A DNA stretch of 64,000 nucleotides from an uncultured Bacteroidales bacterium. Lineage in GTDB: Bacteria > Bacteroidota > Bacteroidia > Bacteroidales > UBA932. Position 1 is the stretch's first letter. Each line of letters opens with the position of its first letter. Positions 54,557 through 63,711 of the stretch are shown one piece after another. The notes beneath the pieces were generated by a model. The model was not told where the DNA came from. It made no database searches and saw nothing but the letters and a program-made list of their open reading frames with translations. The position numbers and the translations under genes are program-made. The stretch is from the NCBI GenBank assembly GCA_944326255.1, contig CALVDG010000010.1, forward strand, positions 1 through 64,000, in the 5' to 3' direction.

Positions 54557-54595
54557 ATTAATATTTGACAATCAGATACATGTCGGATAATTTTG
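54534..54595 (+). promoter_or_regulatory. Promoter and conserved upstream block of the second BACON lipoprotein
   Basis: GGCAAATTTGCC (54534-54545), TTGCCATT (54549-54556), -33 TTTG (54564-54567), 20 nt, -7 TAATTTTG (54588-54595). The first 34 positions match 28 of those at 49510, and the -7 box is at the same offset (54) in both. Confidence 0.78.
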
Positions 54596-54622
54596 CATAC
54601 AGCAAATCAAAACACATCCGAT

Positions 54623-55747
54623 ATGAAAAAACAAATTGTCTTTATTTTAGCAGCATTTATTTCAGTTTTATCAGTTTCGTGTACAAAAGATGATGACAGG
54701 GAAATAACTCCTGATACTCCCGATGTGTCTGAAACGCAGTTCTTGCCGGTTTCGGATACACGGATTACGGTAGGCCCCGAGGCAGGTACGCATGTGATAA
54801 AGTACGAGATAGTCGAGCCTACCGGTGCGTCTGTGACAGCGGAGGCAGCATCCGGAACGGACTGGATAACGGAAATCAATACTACAAGTGCGTATGGAGA
54901 GGTCTATTTCACCGTGTCCGTCAACAGTGGCAATGAGTCCAGAACTGCGGATATTGTTCTGACCTATGAGGGACAGGCTCTTGAATTTACCGTGACGCAG
55001 GAGCCCTATGCCTCATTCACCATATCTGTGCAGGAAAGCGAGTGTACTACCGGTATGGTGGTCTGGAAAGTGGTTCCGCCGGATCCTGAGCTTACGTATG
55101 TAAGTATGGCTGTGGATAAGGCTACATGGGACTCTTTTGACTCGTATGAGGAGTATATAGCGTATGACATTGAGTATTTTCAGGAGCAGGCGGCAAAACG
55201 CAATCTGTCATACGAGGAGTTTCTTGAGAAATATGTTCTCAAGCAAGGAGAGGGGACGTATTCTGCGGAGGACCTGAGAGCTGATTCCGATTATATCGTG
55301 TATGCCTACGGAATGGATGCTGCCGGCAATATCCTGACGGATATATATTATGCGCAGGCGAGGACTCTTCCTGTCACACCCGAGGATGTCGTCTTCAAGT
55401 TGTCCGTAGAGCAGAATGCCGAAGAATGGACGCTGACCATATCGGCTGTGCCCAATAACGATGAGGTGCGCTATCTGATGGATGTATACAATGGCACCAA
55501 TACTCCGGAGGCGATAGCCGAGTCGTATCAGAAGATGCTGGACGAGATAATATATCTGCTTCCGATACTTGGCGGCGGAACTGTATATGACTATTTTATG
55601 GAAATGTCCTACCAGGGAGAGGCCACAAGTACTCCCATAGATATACCGATGGCATCGGAGTTCACGGCATTCGCGGTAGCGATAGATGTATATACCGGCC
55701 AGATAATCTCCAATGTCTCGATGCTGGTATGTGAATCGGAAATTTAA
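54623..55747 (+). CDS. BACON-domain surface lipoprotein (copy 2)
   Basis: The protein is 374 residues from ATG 54623 (MKKQIVFILAAFISVLSVSC). The lipobox is followed by TKDDDRE, a surface-export type tail. The BACON-like domain (about 40-125; RITVGPEAGTHVIKYEI, ADIVLTYEGQALEFTVTQE) is followed by an FN3-like pair with WKVVPPDPELTYVSMAVDKATWDSFDSYEEY, which matches WDVTAKDQEMPYINMIVDKESWDAYDSFEEF of copy 1. It is shorter by about 165 residues because the C-terminal domain of copy 1 is missing. The ligand is unknown. It shares its promoter block with copy 1. Confidence 0.85.
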   Translation: MKKQIVFILAAFISVLSVSCTKDDDREITPDTPDVSETQFLPVSDTRITVGPEAGTHVIKYEIVEPTGASVTAEAASGTDWITEINTTSAYGEVYFTVSVNSGNESRTADIVLTYEGQALEFTVTQEPYASFTISVQESECTTGMVVWKVVPPDPELTYVSMAVDKATWDSFDSYEEYIAYDIEYFQEQAAKRNLSYEEFLEKYVLKQGEGTYSAEDLRADSDYIVYAYGMDAAGNILTDIYYAQARTLPVTPEDVVFKLSVEQNAEEWTLTISAVPNNDEVRYLMDVYNGTNTPEAIAESYQKMLDEIIYLLPILGGGTVYDYFMEMSYQGEATSTPIDIPMASEFTAFAVAIDVYTGQIISNVSMLVCESEI

Positions 55748-55760
55748 GTTGTCAGGCTCA

Positions 55761-56657
55761 TCAGAAGAGCTCGGCCAGCATACAGCGGGCCGAGCCTCCT
55801 CCGTGAGTCTCGATATAGTCCAACTGGGGGGAGAGCAGCTTGTAATGGGCGCTCAACTCCCGGTTTTGTTCTGTGGTCAGGCTTTTACGGGCAGACGCTG
55901 ACATCACCAATATGGGCCGTCCCTCGGTATTGCGCAGCTCCAGCATATTGCCGGCGAAGCTCTCTAACTGGTCAAATGAGATGTCTAAAATCTTCCTGCC
56001 GCTGCCGGTGATGGAGGCCAGGACCCTCTCCCGGTCCTCTGGGCGGATGGATTCGGTGCAGATGATGCAGTAGGCGGTGCCGAGGCTCATCATCACATTG
56101 GTGTGGTAGACATCCACGCCGTTGCGGTCGTAAGCCTCGAAAAATACCGGACTGTAATCCATCTGTTTGCAGAAATCCGCGAGTACCTGCTCCGATGTGC
56201 GGTAGGATTTGCAGGCGTAAGCGATTTTATTCTCCCGGTCAAGGATCATGCTGCCTGTCCCTTCGAGGAAGAGATTGTCATTTTCCCACCATGTCAGGTC
56301 GATAAGGCGGCGCACCTCAAAGTTCTTCCTTATCACCTCCAGAACTTCCGGCTTGCGCTCGTTCCTCCGGTTGACGGCGGACATAGGGTAGAGGACGAGG
56401 GTGCCGTCCTCATGAGTGCTGAACCAGTTGTTGGGGAAGATGGAGTCGGGAGTGTGCGGATGGGGGGTGTCCTCCGCGATGACCACGTCTATCTTATTGG
56501 CCCTCAGCAGGGCAACGTAGGAGGTGAACTCGCGCAGGGCGTTTTCCTGAGTTGAGGATTCGCGTCCCGGACGGGAGAATGCGTTATTGCCGCCCGTCTC
56601 CGGATTGAAGGCGAAGCGGGCGGGTTTGACCATCAGTACTCTGGATGTCGTCTGCAT
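55761..56657 (-). CDS. ctlX: Citrulline hydrolase CtlX-type / amidinotransferase-fold protein
   Basis: This 298-residue protein has the pentein (arginine deiminase-like) fold motifs FPNNWFSTHEDG near 74-85, DVYHTNVMMSLG near 186 and a C-terminal GGGSARCMLAELF with the catalytic Cys at 292. CtlX-type enzymes hydrolyse citrulline to ornithine. It follows rocD by 11 nt in one operon, and the ornithine product would feed rocD. The exact substrate (citrulline, arginine or dimethylarginine) is by family only. Confidence 0.85.
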   Translation of the reverse strand: MQTTSRVLMVKPARFAFNPETGGNNAFSRPGRESSTQENALREFTSYVALLRANKIDVVIAEDTPHPHTPDSIFPNNWFSTHEDGTLVLYPMSAVNRRNERKPEVLEVIRKNFEVRRLIDLTWWENDNLFLEGTGSMILDRENKIAYACKSYRTSEQVLADFCKQMDYSPVFFEAYDRNGVDVYHTNVMMSLGTAYCIICTESIRPEDRERVLASITGSGRKILDISFDQLESFAGNMLELRNTEGRPILVMSASARKSLTTEQNRELSAHYKLLSPQLDYIETHGGGSARCMLAELF

Positions 56658-56668
56658 GATGATTGTCT

Positions 56669-57895
56669 TTAGATATGTTCAAATACGTCTTTGATGATAC
56701 TTACAGCCTCGCGGAGCTGCTCCTCGTTGATTACCAGAGGCGGGGCGAAGCGGATTATGTGAGTGTGGGTCGGCTTTGCCAGCAGGCCCTTCTCGGCCAT
56801 GGCCAGGCATATATCCCATGCCTCTAGGCCTTTCTGCGGCTCTGTGATGACTGCGTTGAGCAGACCCTTTCCGCGTACGGACTTGAAGAAAGGCGACTGT
56901 ATCGCGGATATCTCCTCGCGGAATATTCTGCCCAGCTTGTCAGCGTTCTCGGTCAGATGCTCGTCCCGTATCACTTCGAGGGCGGCTACTGCCACTTTTG
57001 CCGCCAAAGGGAAGCCTCCGAATGTGGAGCCGTGCTCTCCGGGTTTTATGGTGAGCATAATCTCGTCATCCGCAAGGACGGCCGAGATGGGCAGTACTCC
57101 TCCTGACAGCGCCTTGCCGATGGTGATCATGTCGGGACGTATGCCCTCGTGGTCACAGGCGAACATCTTGCCGGTACGTCCGATGCCGGTCTGTACCTCA
57201 TCAGCCACGAAGAGTACATTGTGCTTCTTACAGAGGTCGTAGCACTCTTTCAGATAGCCGTCGTGCGGCACGTATACGCCTGCCTCGCCCTGGATCGGCT
57301 CGGCCAGGAAGGCCGCTACCCTGTCGCCTTTTTCCTCCAGCACCTTGCGTAGGGCCTCGCTGTCATCGTATGGAATGGAGATGAAGCCAGGAGTAAAGGG
57401 ACCGTATTGTGAGTAGCTGTCGGGGTCAGTGGATATGGATACGATAGTGATGGTCCTGCCGTGGAAATTACCCTCGCAGGTGATTATAAGAGCCTCGTTC
57501 TCAGGGATGCCCTTTTTTATGTAGCCCCATCTGCGGGCCAGTTTCAGTGCCGTCTCGACAGCCTCGGCTCCTGAGTTCATGGGAAGCAGCTTGTCATAGC
57601 CGAAGAATTTCGTGGCCATTTCCTCGTATGGCCCAAGGCAGTCGTTGTAGAATGCCCTTGAGGTCAGGCACAGTCTCTGGGCCTGGTCGCACAGGGCCTT
57701 TACTATCCTGGGGTGGCAGTGTCCTTGGTTGACTGCCGAATAGGCTGAAAGGAAATCATAATAACGCTTGCCGTCCACGTCCCATACATAGACGCCTTCT
57801 CCGCGCGAGAGAACTACCGGCAGCGGATGATAGTTGTGGGCCCCGTACTTGTCCTCGAGGTCGATGTAGTGTTGAGCTTTGGGTGATATGTTCAT
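56669..57895 (-). CDS. rocD: Ornithine-oxo-acid transaminase
   Basis: This 408-residue class III PLP aminotransferase has [20 protein letters not shown] near 106-125, [14 protein letters not shown] near 229-242 with the PLP-binding Asp, and [10 protein letters not shown] with the PLP Lys at 261. The start [20 protein letters not shown] is typical of ornithine aminotransferase. It converts ornithine and 2-oxoglutarate to glutamate semialdehyde and glutamate. It is the first gene of the rocD-ctlX operon, with a well-formed promoter. Confidence 0.95.
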   Translation of the reverse strand: MNISPKAQHYIDLEDKYGAHNYHPLPVVLSRGEGVYVWDVDGKRYYDFLSAYSAVNQGHCHPRIVKALCDQAQRLCLTSRAFYNDCLGPYEEMATKFFGYDKLLPMNSGAEAVETALKLARRWGYIKKGIPENEALIITCEGNFHGRTITIVSISTDPDSYSQYGPFTPGFISIPYDDSEALRKVLEEKGDRVAAFLAEPIQGEAGVYVPHDGYLKECYDLCKKHNVLFVADEVQTGIGRTGKMFACDHEGIRPDMITIGKALSGGVLPISAVLADDEIMLTIKPGEHGSTFGGFPLAAKVAVAALEVIRDEHLTENADKLGRIFREEISAIQSPFFKSVRGKGLLNAVITEPQKGLEAWDICLAMAEKGLLAKPTHTHIIRFAPPLVINEEQLREAVSIIKDVFEHI

Positions 57896-57918
57896 AAGCG
57901 TGAATATTAGAAGTATCG

Positions 57919-57948
57919 CAAAATTAGCAAACTTTACCGTTTTTGCAA
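57919..57948 (-). promoter_or_regulatory. Promoter of rocD-ctlX
   Basis: The minus strand reads TTG (57946-57948), 19 nt, TAATTTTG (57919-57926), 23 nt before the rocD ATG. Good consensus. Confidence 0.75.
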
Positions 57949-57970
57949 GTCTGTACAGGGTGTTCTGTGT

Positions 57971-58000
57971 AAAAAAAAGGACGCACCTGGTACGTCCTTT
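57971..58000 (-). terminator. Terminator of the minus-strand BACON/DDPDNP gene
   Basis: AAAGGACG (57976-57983) and CGTCCTTT (57993-58000) form an 8-bp stem with a 9-nt loop. On the minus strand it is followed by a run of Us from 57978 to 57971. Confidence 0.75.
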
Positions 58001-58035
58001 CTGTTTATCTCAGACTGTGTATTTCTTTATGCGGT

Positions 58036-59349
58036 TCAAGGCATGGGCCTCTCAACTTTCTTGTCGGTCAGTGACGCTCTCAGGAAGGATACGCCCGGAG
58101 CATCAAGTACGGTAGCGTTTTCTCCGTCGTATTCTATTGTCTTTATGTAGATGTCTCCATCGGCAGTCGCATCATCAACATTGATGAAATATGCGAATAC
58201 ATAGTAAGTGTCCTCATTCTTGAATGTTGAGGAAGTGGTCGCCGGTCCTTGCTTTACGTTGGCCCATGAAGTCACAGGCATAAATGCGAGATATTGGGAC
58301 ATATAATTGTATTCAAATTCGAAGCATCTTTGCGCCGCGGTTCCATCGGTAATACCACTATTCTGAAGGGTGCTTTCGCTGTTCCAGTTCAGGTTGTAGT
58401 ATTTGTCGTTGGTGTAGGGCGTTGCGACAGCTGAGAAAGTATTGCCCGTTACTTCTACCTCCAAGGTTATACCGTTGTCGGTGACTTCGGGAACATCTGT
58501 AATGAATATCTCTCTGGCTATGCTCGTAGTCCTTTCAGGATAGTTGCCTGAATTGTCTATTCCATAGCACCATACGGCATATTCGGTGTCGGGATTCAAT
58601 TTGCCTTGCTTGCGGTTCTGCTCCCCGTGCTTGATAATCAGATTGATATACCCCTGCAGACTTTGTCCCATCACGGCCGCAGTACTTTCCATAATAGTGA
58701 GGTCCTCAGTGAAAAGCGCGTCGTCGTCAAGACCATTTATCTCGCTGGCTTCGTCAACCCATACGATGAAAGGCATGGACAGGTCGTCCGGCACAATAGT
58801 GATGTCGGCTGTCGAATAGGTAATGTCGGTAACCGTTATTGTGAAAGGGGCGTCTGACGGATTGTCGGGATCATCCGGGTTATCCGGATCATCCGGGTTA
58901 TCAGGATCGTCCGGGTTGTCAGGATCGTCCGGGTTGTCAGGATCGTCCGGATTATCAGGATCATCAGTGCCGTCAGCCGCTTCCTGAACTATGCGCACAG
59001 AGAACGACTGGGGCTCTCCTCCGGTATAGATATATGTGACTTTCATGGAAGCCTCACGTATCTTCTCGCTTTCATTTGCGGAGGCATTGAATGAGACTAT
59101 TCCGGGCGTTTCCGTGTTGATGCCGTCAATCCATCCCTCTGGAGAGACAGATGCCTCTATCCTGCCGTCGTCTGCCGGATGGTCAATGTAGTATGTCAGG
59201 TTGTATTGTCCTCCCTCCTTTAATACTTTGATGTCTTCGGTAGTCGTAGGTGTCAGGACCGGAACTTCCGTTTCCTGTTTCTGCTGTGTGTCACATGACA
59301 GTATTGCCATAGCGCAGATAGTTGTCCATAAGAATTTTTGATAATGCAT
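58036..59349 (-). CDS. BACON-domain lipoprotein with (DDPDNP)6 linker
   Basis: This 437-residue protein has a signal peptide with lipobox AILSC, then DTQQKQE. The BACON-like domain is at about 38-125 (GGQYNLTYYIDHPADDG, REASMKVTYIYTGGEPQSFSVRIVQ). Six tandem DDPDNP units at 129-164 follow, then two Ig/FN3-like domains (FTITVTDITYSTADITIVPDDLSMPFIVWVD, LNPDTEYAVWCYG). It is a third relative of the genes at 49609 and 54623, but on the opposite strand and without their promoter block. The acidic repeat is likely a flexible spacer on the cell surface. Confidence 0.83.
   Translation of the reverse strand: MHYQKFLWTTICAMAILSCDTQQKQETEVPVLTPTTTEDIKVLKEGGQYNLTYYIDHPADDGRIEASVSPEGWIDGINTETPGIVSFNASANESEKIREASMKVTYIYTGGEPQSFSVRIVQEAADGTDDPDNPDDPDNPDDPDNPDDPDNPDDPDNPDDPDNPSDAPFTITVTDITYSTADITIVPDDLSMPFIVWVDEASEINGLDDDALFTEDLTIMESTAAVMGQSLQGYINLIIKHGEQNRKQGKLNPDTEYAVWCYGIDNSGNYPERTTSIAREIFITDVPEVTDNGITLEVEVTGNTFSAVATPYTNDKYYNLNWNSESTLQNSGITDGTAAQRCFEFEYNYMSQYLAFMPVTSWANVKQGPATTSSTFKNEDTYYVFAYFINVDDATADGDIYIKTIEYDGENATVLDAPGVSFLRASLTDKKVERPMP
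58858..58965 (-). repeat. Six 18-nt tandem repeats encoding DDPDNP
   Basis: The 108-nt array is in frame, so copy-number change would alter linker length without a frameshift. Confidence 0.92.
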
Positions 59350-59393
59350 GACTGTTAGTTTTATTAAGTTGATAAATAGGTGATGTGTCTGTT

Positions 59394-60500
59394 TCAGAAG
59401 GCCAGTATGAATCTGGTGGAATACAGGGAGGAGTTGTCCTTTGAGTTGGTCGCCACCATCTTGTAGCAGAAAGAGATGGCATATGCCTTGTCTATGGCGT
59501 TTACCTCCTCGGTGCTGGAAGAATAGAATCCGTATCCGTCTGTACCTATGGGTTGTGCGTCAGGCAGTGTCTCCAACTTGGCATTAAGCATGTCATAGTT
59601 GTCGGAGCCGGGAAGAGTACCGGCATACGCATCTGTCTCCTTATAGCACATGATTATGTATTCCTTTATTGACGGAAGATACCAGTCACTGGTGCCTGCG
59701 GGTGCCGGATTGGTCTCCCTGTACTGCAGTACGGCCTGGACTGCCTCCACTGGCCACTGGCTGTTTGCCGGGTCGGCGTTGAAGGCCTCTATGGCGCAGG
59801 TGTTATTGTATCCGAGCATTTTGTTGATATTGTCGTCGGAATTGGAGGACGTGGCAATGGATGTGAACTCGGTGTTGGCTCTTACCCATTCGTCTACAGT
59901 CCTGCCGTATTGGAAGTATGCGGACTGCCACGGGACGTATTCGTCTCCGGATATCGCGACTACCAGTCCATGGGTGCATTCCGGATGGTCGGCCTGGAGG
60001 GTCGGATCGTCCTTTGCCGGATTGCCTGTATAGAATACTATTCCTATGACTTCTTTGTCTACGTCAAGGTCTGAGGACCATGTGCCGTCAGAATAAAAGT
60101 AGTCACCGACTTCCGGCTCATCTGCGGGAGGCTCTGTCTTCCCGGCTGTTACGGTGATTGTGGACGAACCGTGAACTTCGCCCGAGGAGGCTGTCACCGT
60201 GGCTGTGCCCTCGCTTACTGCCGTCACGGTCCCTGAGGCGGAGACTGTTGCGACAGTGTTGTCGGAGGATGTCCATTCAAGGACGACAGTTCCGGACTGC
60301 TTTGGCAGTATTATCGGTGTCAGTGTGGCGGAGTCCCCCGCTTCCAGTTCCAGGGAAGAAGGGTTGATGAGGATGCTTTCAATTAATAAGGAGTCCGATG
60401 GCGGGTTTTCAGGAGTGCCGGTCCCGGTGCTGTCCTTATCGCAGGATGCAAGGACAAATACTGTGGCTGTGACGATACAGGATATGATCAGTTTCTTCAT
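59394..60500 (-). CDS. Lipoprotein with BIG2 domain and DUF1566/FISUMP-like C-terminus
   Basis: This 368-residue protein has a lipobox LASC, then DKDSTGTG (surface-export type). A BIG2 Ig domain is at about 41-118 (ILINPSSLELEAGDSATLTPI, VSASGTVTAVSEGTATVTA). The C-terminal domain (about 130-368) opens with GDYFYSDGTWSSDLDVDKEVIGIVFYTG and holds TSDWYLPSIKEYIIMCYKE, which resembles the Lcl/DUF1566 and FISUMP group. The domain call is by motif look only. It ends in a strand SLYSTRFILAF, as C-type-lectin-like surface proteins do. The ligand is unknown. Confidence 0.78.
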   Translation of the reverse strand: MKKLIISCIVTATVFVLASCDKDSTGTGTPENPPSDSLLIESILINPSSLELEAGDSATLTPIILPKQSGTVVLEWTSSDNTVATVSASGTVTAVSEGTATVTASSGEVHGSSTITVTAGKTEPPADEPEVGDYFYSDGTWSSDLDVDKEVIGIVFYTGNPAKDDPTLQADHPECTHGLVVAISGDEYVPWQSAYFQYGRTVDEWVRANTEFTSIATSSNSDDNINKMLGYNNTCAIEAFNADPANSQWPVEAVQAVLQYRETNPAPAGTSDWYLPSIKEYIIMCYKETDAYAGTLPGSDNYDMLNAKLETLPDAQPIGTDGYGFYSSSTEEVNAIDKAYAISFCYKMVATNSKDNSSLYSTRFILAF

Positions 60501-60594
60501 TAAGCATGTATTAATAATCTGTACAAAGTAAAGGAAAATTTATGACAATTGGAACAAAAGGTGAAGAAAAATTAGTGTTTCAATGAAAATTGTG

Positions 60595-60602
60595 TATCTT
60601 TG
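60595..60602 (+). promoter_or_regulatory. -7 box of the str operon
   Basis: TATCTTTG (TAnnTTTG), 52 nt before the rpsL ATG. The leader holds a small hairpin CCCGT (60606-60610) / ACGGG (60619-60623) right after the likely start of the RNA. No clear -33 box. Confidence 0.65.
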
Positions 60603-60654
60603 CAGCCCGTTTAATTTGACGGGAATAATGTAAAGTTAAGATTAACAAACATTT

Positions 60655-61044
60655 ATGCCAACAATTCAACAGTTAGTTCGCAAAGGACGCGAGGTTATCG
60701 TCGAGAAGAGCAAATCTCGCGCGTTGGATGCGTGCCCTCAGAAGAGAGGTGTGTGCGTGCGTGTCTACACCACCACTCCCAAGAAGCCTAACTCGGCTAT
60801 GCGTAAGGTAGCCCGTGTGAGACTTACCAATCAGAAAGAGGTCAACGCATACATCCCCGGCGAGGGCCACAACCTTCAGGAGCACTCCATCGTGCTTGTG
60901 CGCGGCGGTCGTGTGAAGGACCTTCCCGGTGTACGTTACCACATCCTTAGGGGCGCTTTGGATACAGCCGGCGTAGAGGGACGTACTCAGAGCCGTTCAC
61001 TCTACGGAGCCAAGAGACCGAAGAAGTCAGCCGCTAAGAAGTAA
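60655..61044 (+). CDS. rpsL: 30S ribosomal protein S12
   Basis: This 129-residue protein opens [15 protein letters not shown]. The conserved decoding-centre loops [16 protein letters not shown] and [17 protein letters not shown] are intact. The Lys of the TTPKKPNSA loop, where streptomycin-resistance changes occur, is wild type. It is the first gene of the str operon, 33 nt before rpsG. No rpoBC lies upstream. Confidence 0.99.
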   Translation: MPTIQQLVRKGREVIVEKSKSRALDACPQKRGVCVRVYTTTPKKPNSAMRKVARVRLTNQKEVNAYIPGEGHNLQEHSIVLVRGGRVKDLPGVRYHILRGALDTAGVEGRTQSRSLYGAKRPKKSAAKK

Positions 61045-61077
61045 ACATTTTATTAATTTTTCCTAAAGTATCAAAAA

Positions 61078-61554
61078 ATGAGAAAATCGAAGCCTAAAAA
61101 GAGGATTCTACTTCCTGATCCCAAGTATCATGAAGTTCTGGTCACACAGTTTGTGAACAACCTCATGCTCCAGGGTAAGAAGAGTATCGCGTATTCTATT
61201 TTTTACGACGCCATCGACATGGTGGGCGAGAAGATGAAAGATTCTGACAAGGCTCCTCTCGACATTTGGAAAAAAGCGTTGGAAAACATCACCCCTCAGG
61301 TGGAGGTAAAGAGCCGCAGGGTTGGTGGAGCGAACTTCCAAGTTCCGACCGAGGTGCGTCCGGAAAGAAAAGTCTCTCTCGCGATCAAGAATATGATAGT
61401 CTTCTCGCGCAAGCGTTCCGGTCACTCCATGGCGGAAAAGTTGGCCGCAGAAATTCAGGCAGCCTATAACTGTGAAGGTGCTGCCTACAAGAGAAAAGAA
61501 GATATGCACAAGATGGCAGAGGCTAACAAGGCCTTCGCCCATTTCAGATTTTAG
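61078..61554 (+). CDS. rpsG: 30S ribosomal protein S7
   Basis: The protein is 158 residues ([19 protein letters not shown]), with the usual rRNA-binding helices and [22 protein letters not shown]7 starts assembly of the 30S head. It lies between rpsL and fusA (16 nt). Confidence 0.99.
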   Translation: MRKSKPKKRILLPDPKYHEVLVTQFVNNLMLQGKKSIAYSIFYDAIDMVGEKMKDSDKAPLDIWKKALENITPQVEVKSRRVGGANFQVPTEVRPERKVSLAIKNMIVFSRKRSGHSMAEKLAAEIQAAYNCEGAAYKRKEDMHKMAEANKAFAHFRF

Positions 61555-61570
61555 CGTTATAGATTAGCTG

Positions 61571-63691
61571 ATGGCAAGGGATTTAAAATACACCAGAAAT
61601 ATCGGTATCATGGCTCACATCGATGCCGGAAAGACGACCACGTCGGAGAGGATCCTGTACTATACGGGAAAGACTCATAAGATAGGGGAGGTGCATGACG
61701 GGGCAGCTACCATGGACTGGATGGTCCAGGAGCAGGAAAGGGGTATAACCATTACTTCCGCTGCCACCACAGCCTTCTGGCATTACAACGGAGAGACCTA
61801 CCAGATCAACCTGATAGACACTCCGGGCCACGTGGACTTTACAGTGGAGGTCGAGAGATCTCTGCGTGTACTTGACGGGACAGTCGCGACATTCTGCGCG
61901 GTAGGCCGTGTACAGCCTCAGTCTGAGACCGTATGGCGTCAGGCTGACAAGTATCATGTTCCCAAGATCGCCTATGTCAATAAGATGGACCGCGTAGGAG
62001 CGGACTTCTTCGCAGTCGTGGAGGAGATACGTGAGAAGTTGGGAGCCAACCCTCTTCCCATATGTATCCCTATCGGTGCCGAGGATAAGTTCGCCGGTAT
62101 CGTAGACCTGATAGCCATGAAGGCCATCTACTACGATCAGGACAGCAAGGAACTCGTCAATTACGAGATAAAGGATATTCCGGCTGATCTGCAGGCAGAG
62201 GCCGAGGAGTGGAGGAACAAGCTGCTGGAGACAGTTGCCGAGCACGACGACCGTATCCTCCAGAAATTCTTCGACGACCCCTCTACCATTACCGAGGATG
62301 AGATCATAGCGGCAGTCCGCAAGGCCACCATAGAGATGGCGGTCGTGCCTATGTGCTGCGGTTCGTCATTCAAGAATAAAGGTGTACAGTTCCTTCTGGA
62401 TGCAGTCATGAGATATCTGCCTTCTCCTCTGGATGTTCCCGAGGTTGAGGGCACCAATCCCGTGACCGACAAGCCGGAGGAGCGCAGACCCGATGCCAAG
62501 GAGCCTTTCTGCGCCCTGGTGTTCAAGATTGCCACAGATCCCTTCGTGGGCCGTCTGGCATTCCTCAGGGCATATTCGGGAAGGCTGGATGCCGGTACAT
62601 ACGTGCTCAACACCCGCTCCGGAAAGAAAGAGCGTGTGGCCCGTCTGTATCAGATGCACTCCAACAAGCAGAACCCCATCGACTTTGTAGAGGCCGGAGA
62701 TATCTGCGCCGCAGTCGGTTTCAAGGAGCTGCGCACAGGTGATACCATCTGCGATGAAGCTCATCCTATAGTCCTGGAGTCCATGACCTTCCCCGATCCT
62801 GTGATCGGACTGGCAGTGGAGCCCAAGACACAGAAGGACCTTGACAAGCTGGGTATTGCCCTCGGCAAGCTCTCCGAGGAGGACCCGACCTTTACGGTAC
62901 GTTCCGACCATGAGACCGGCCAGACCGTCATCAGCGGTATGGGCGAGCTTCATCTGGAGATTATCGTAGACCGTCTCAAACGCGAGTTCGGTGTCGAGAT
63001 CAACCAGGGTGCTCCTCAGGTCAACTACAAGGAGGCTATCCGCTCTACCGTTCAGCACCGTGAGGTCTTCAAGAAGCAGACCGGCGGCCGCGGTAAGTTT
63101 GCGGATATCATCGTCGAGATCGGACCTGCCGACGAGGGAGTCACAGGACTTCAGTTCATCGACCAGGTCAAGGGAGGAAACGTTCCCCGCGAGTACATAC
63201 CTGCAGTGGAGAAGGGATTCAAGTCGGCTATGGCCAACGGTGTTCTGGCCGGATTCGAGGTTCCCTCGCTCAAGGTTACCCTGCTTGACGGTTCATTCCA
63301 CCCCGTGGACTCCGACGCCCTCTCGTTCGAGATCTGCGCCCGCATGGCATTCAGACATGCCCTGCCCAAGGCTAATCCTATTCTTCTGGAACCTATTATG
63401 TCATTGGAAGTCGTTACTCCCGAGGAGTACATGGGTGACGTCATCGGCGACCTCAACAAGCGCCGCGGACAGATTACCAACATGGACTCGAAGGGCAACG
63501 CGAGGATCGTCAAGGCCAAGGTGCCTCTTGCAGAGCAGTTCGGCTACGTCACCATCCTCCGTACCATCACTTCGGGACGTGCGACCAGTACGATGGAATT
63601 CTCTCATTATGCAGAGCTTCCCGCCAACCTCGCCAAGGAGGTTATCGAAAAGGCCGGAGGAGCCCGCAAGTATGACGAGGATGAAGAATAA
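61571..63691 (+). CDS. fusA: Elongation factor G
   Basis: The protein is 706 residues with G1 AHIDAGKTT, switch [30 protein letters not shown], and domains III-V with [17 protein letters not shown] drives translocation of tRNA and mRNA. No tuf gene follows; rpsJ comes 20 nt later, the usual order in Bacteroidota. Confidence 0.99.
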   Translation: MARDLKYTRNIGIMAHIDAGKTTTSERILYYTGKTHKIGEVHDGAATMDWMVQEQERGITITSAATTAFWHYNGETYQINLIDTPGHVDFTVEVERSLRVLDGTVATFCAVGRVQPQSETVWRQADKYHVPKIAYVNKMDRVGADFFAVVEEIREKLGANPLPICIPIGAEDKFAGIVDLIAMKAIYYDQDSKELVNYEIKDIPADLQAEAEEWRNKLLETVAEHDDRILQKFFDDPSTITEDEIIAAVRKATIEMAVVPMCCGSSFKNKGVQFLLDAVMRYLPSPLDVPEVEGTNPVTDKPEERRPDAKEPFCALVFKIATDPFVGRLAFLRAYSGRLDAGTYVLNTRSGKKERVARLYQMHSNKQNPIDFVEAGDICAAVGFKELRTGDTICDEAHPIVLESMTFPDPVIGLAVEPKTQKDLDKLGIALGKLSEEDPTFTVRSDHETGQTVISGMGELHLEIIVDRLKREFGVEINQGAPQVNYKEAIRSTVQHREVFKKQTGGRGKFADIIVEIGPADEGVTGLQFIDQVKGGNVPREYIPAVEKGFKSAMANGVLAGFEVPSLKVTLLDGSFHPVDSDALSFEICARMAFRHALPKANPILLEPIMSLEVVTPEEYMGDVIGDLNKRRGQITNMDSKGNARIVKAKVPLAEQFGYVTILRTITSGRATSTMEFSHYAELPANLAKEVIEKAGGARKYDEDEE

Positions 63692-63711
63692 CCAGATAAA
63701 AATTAAAAGCA

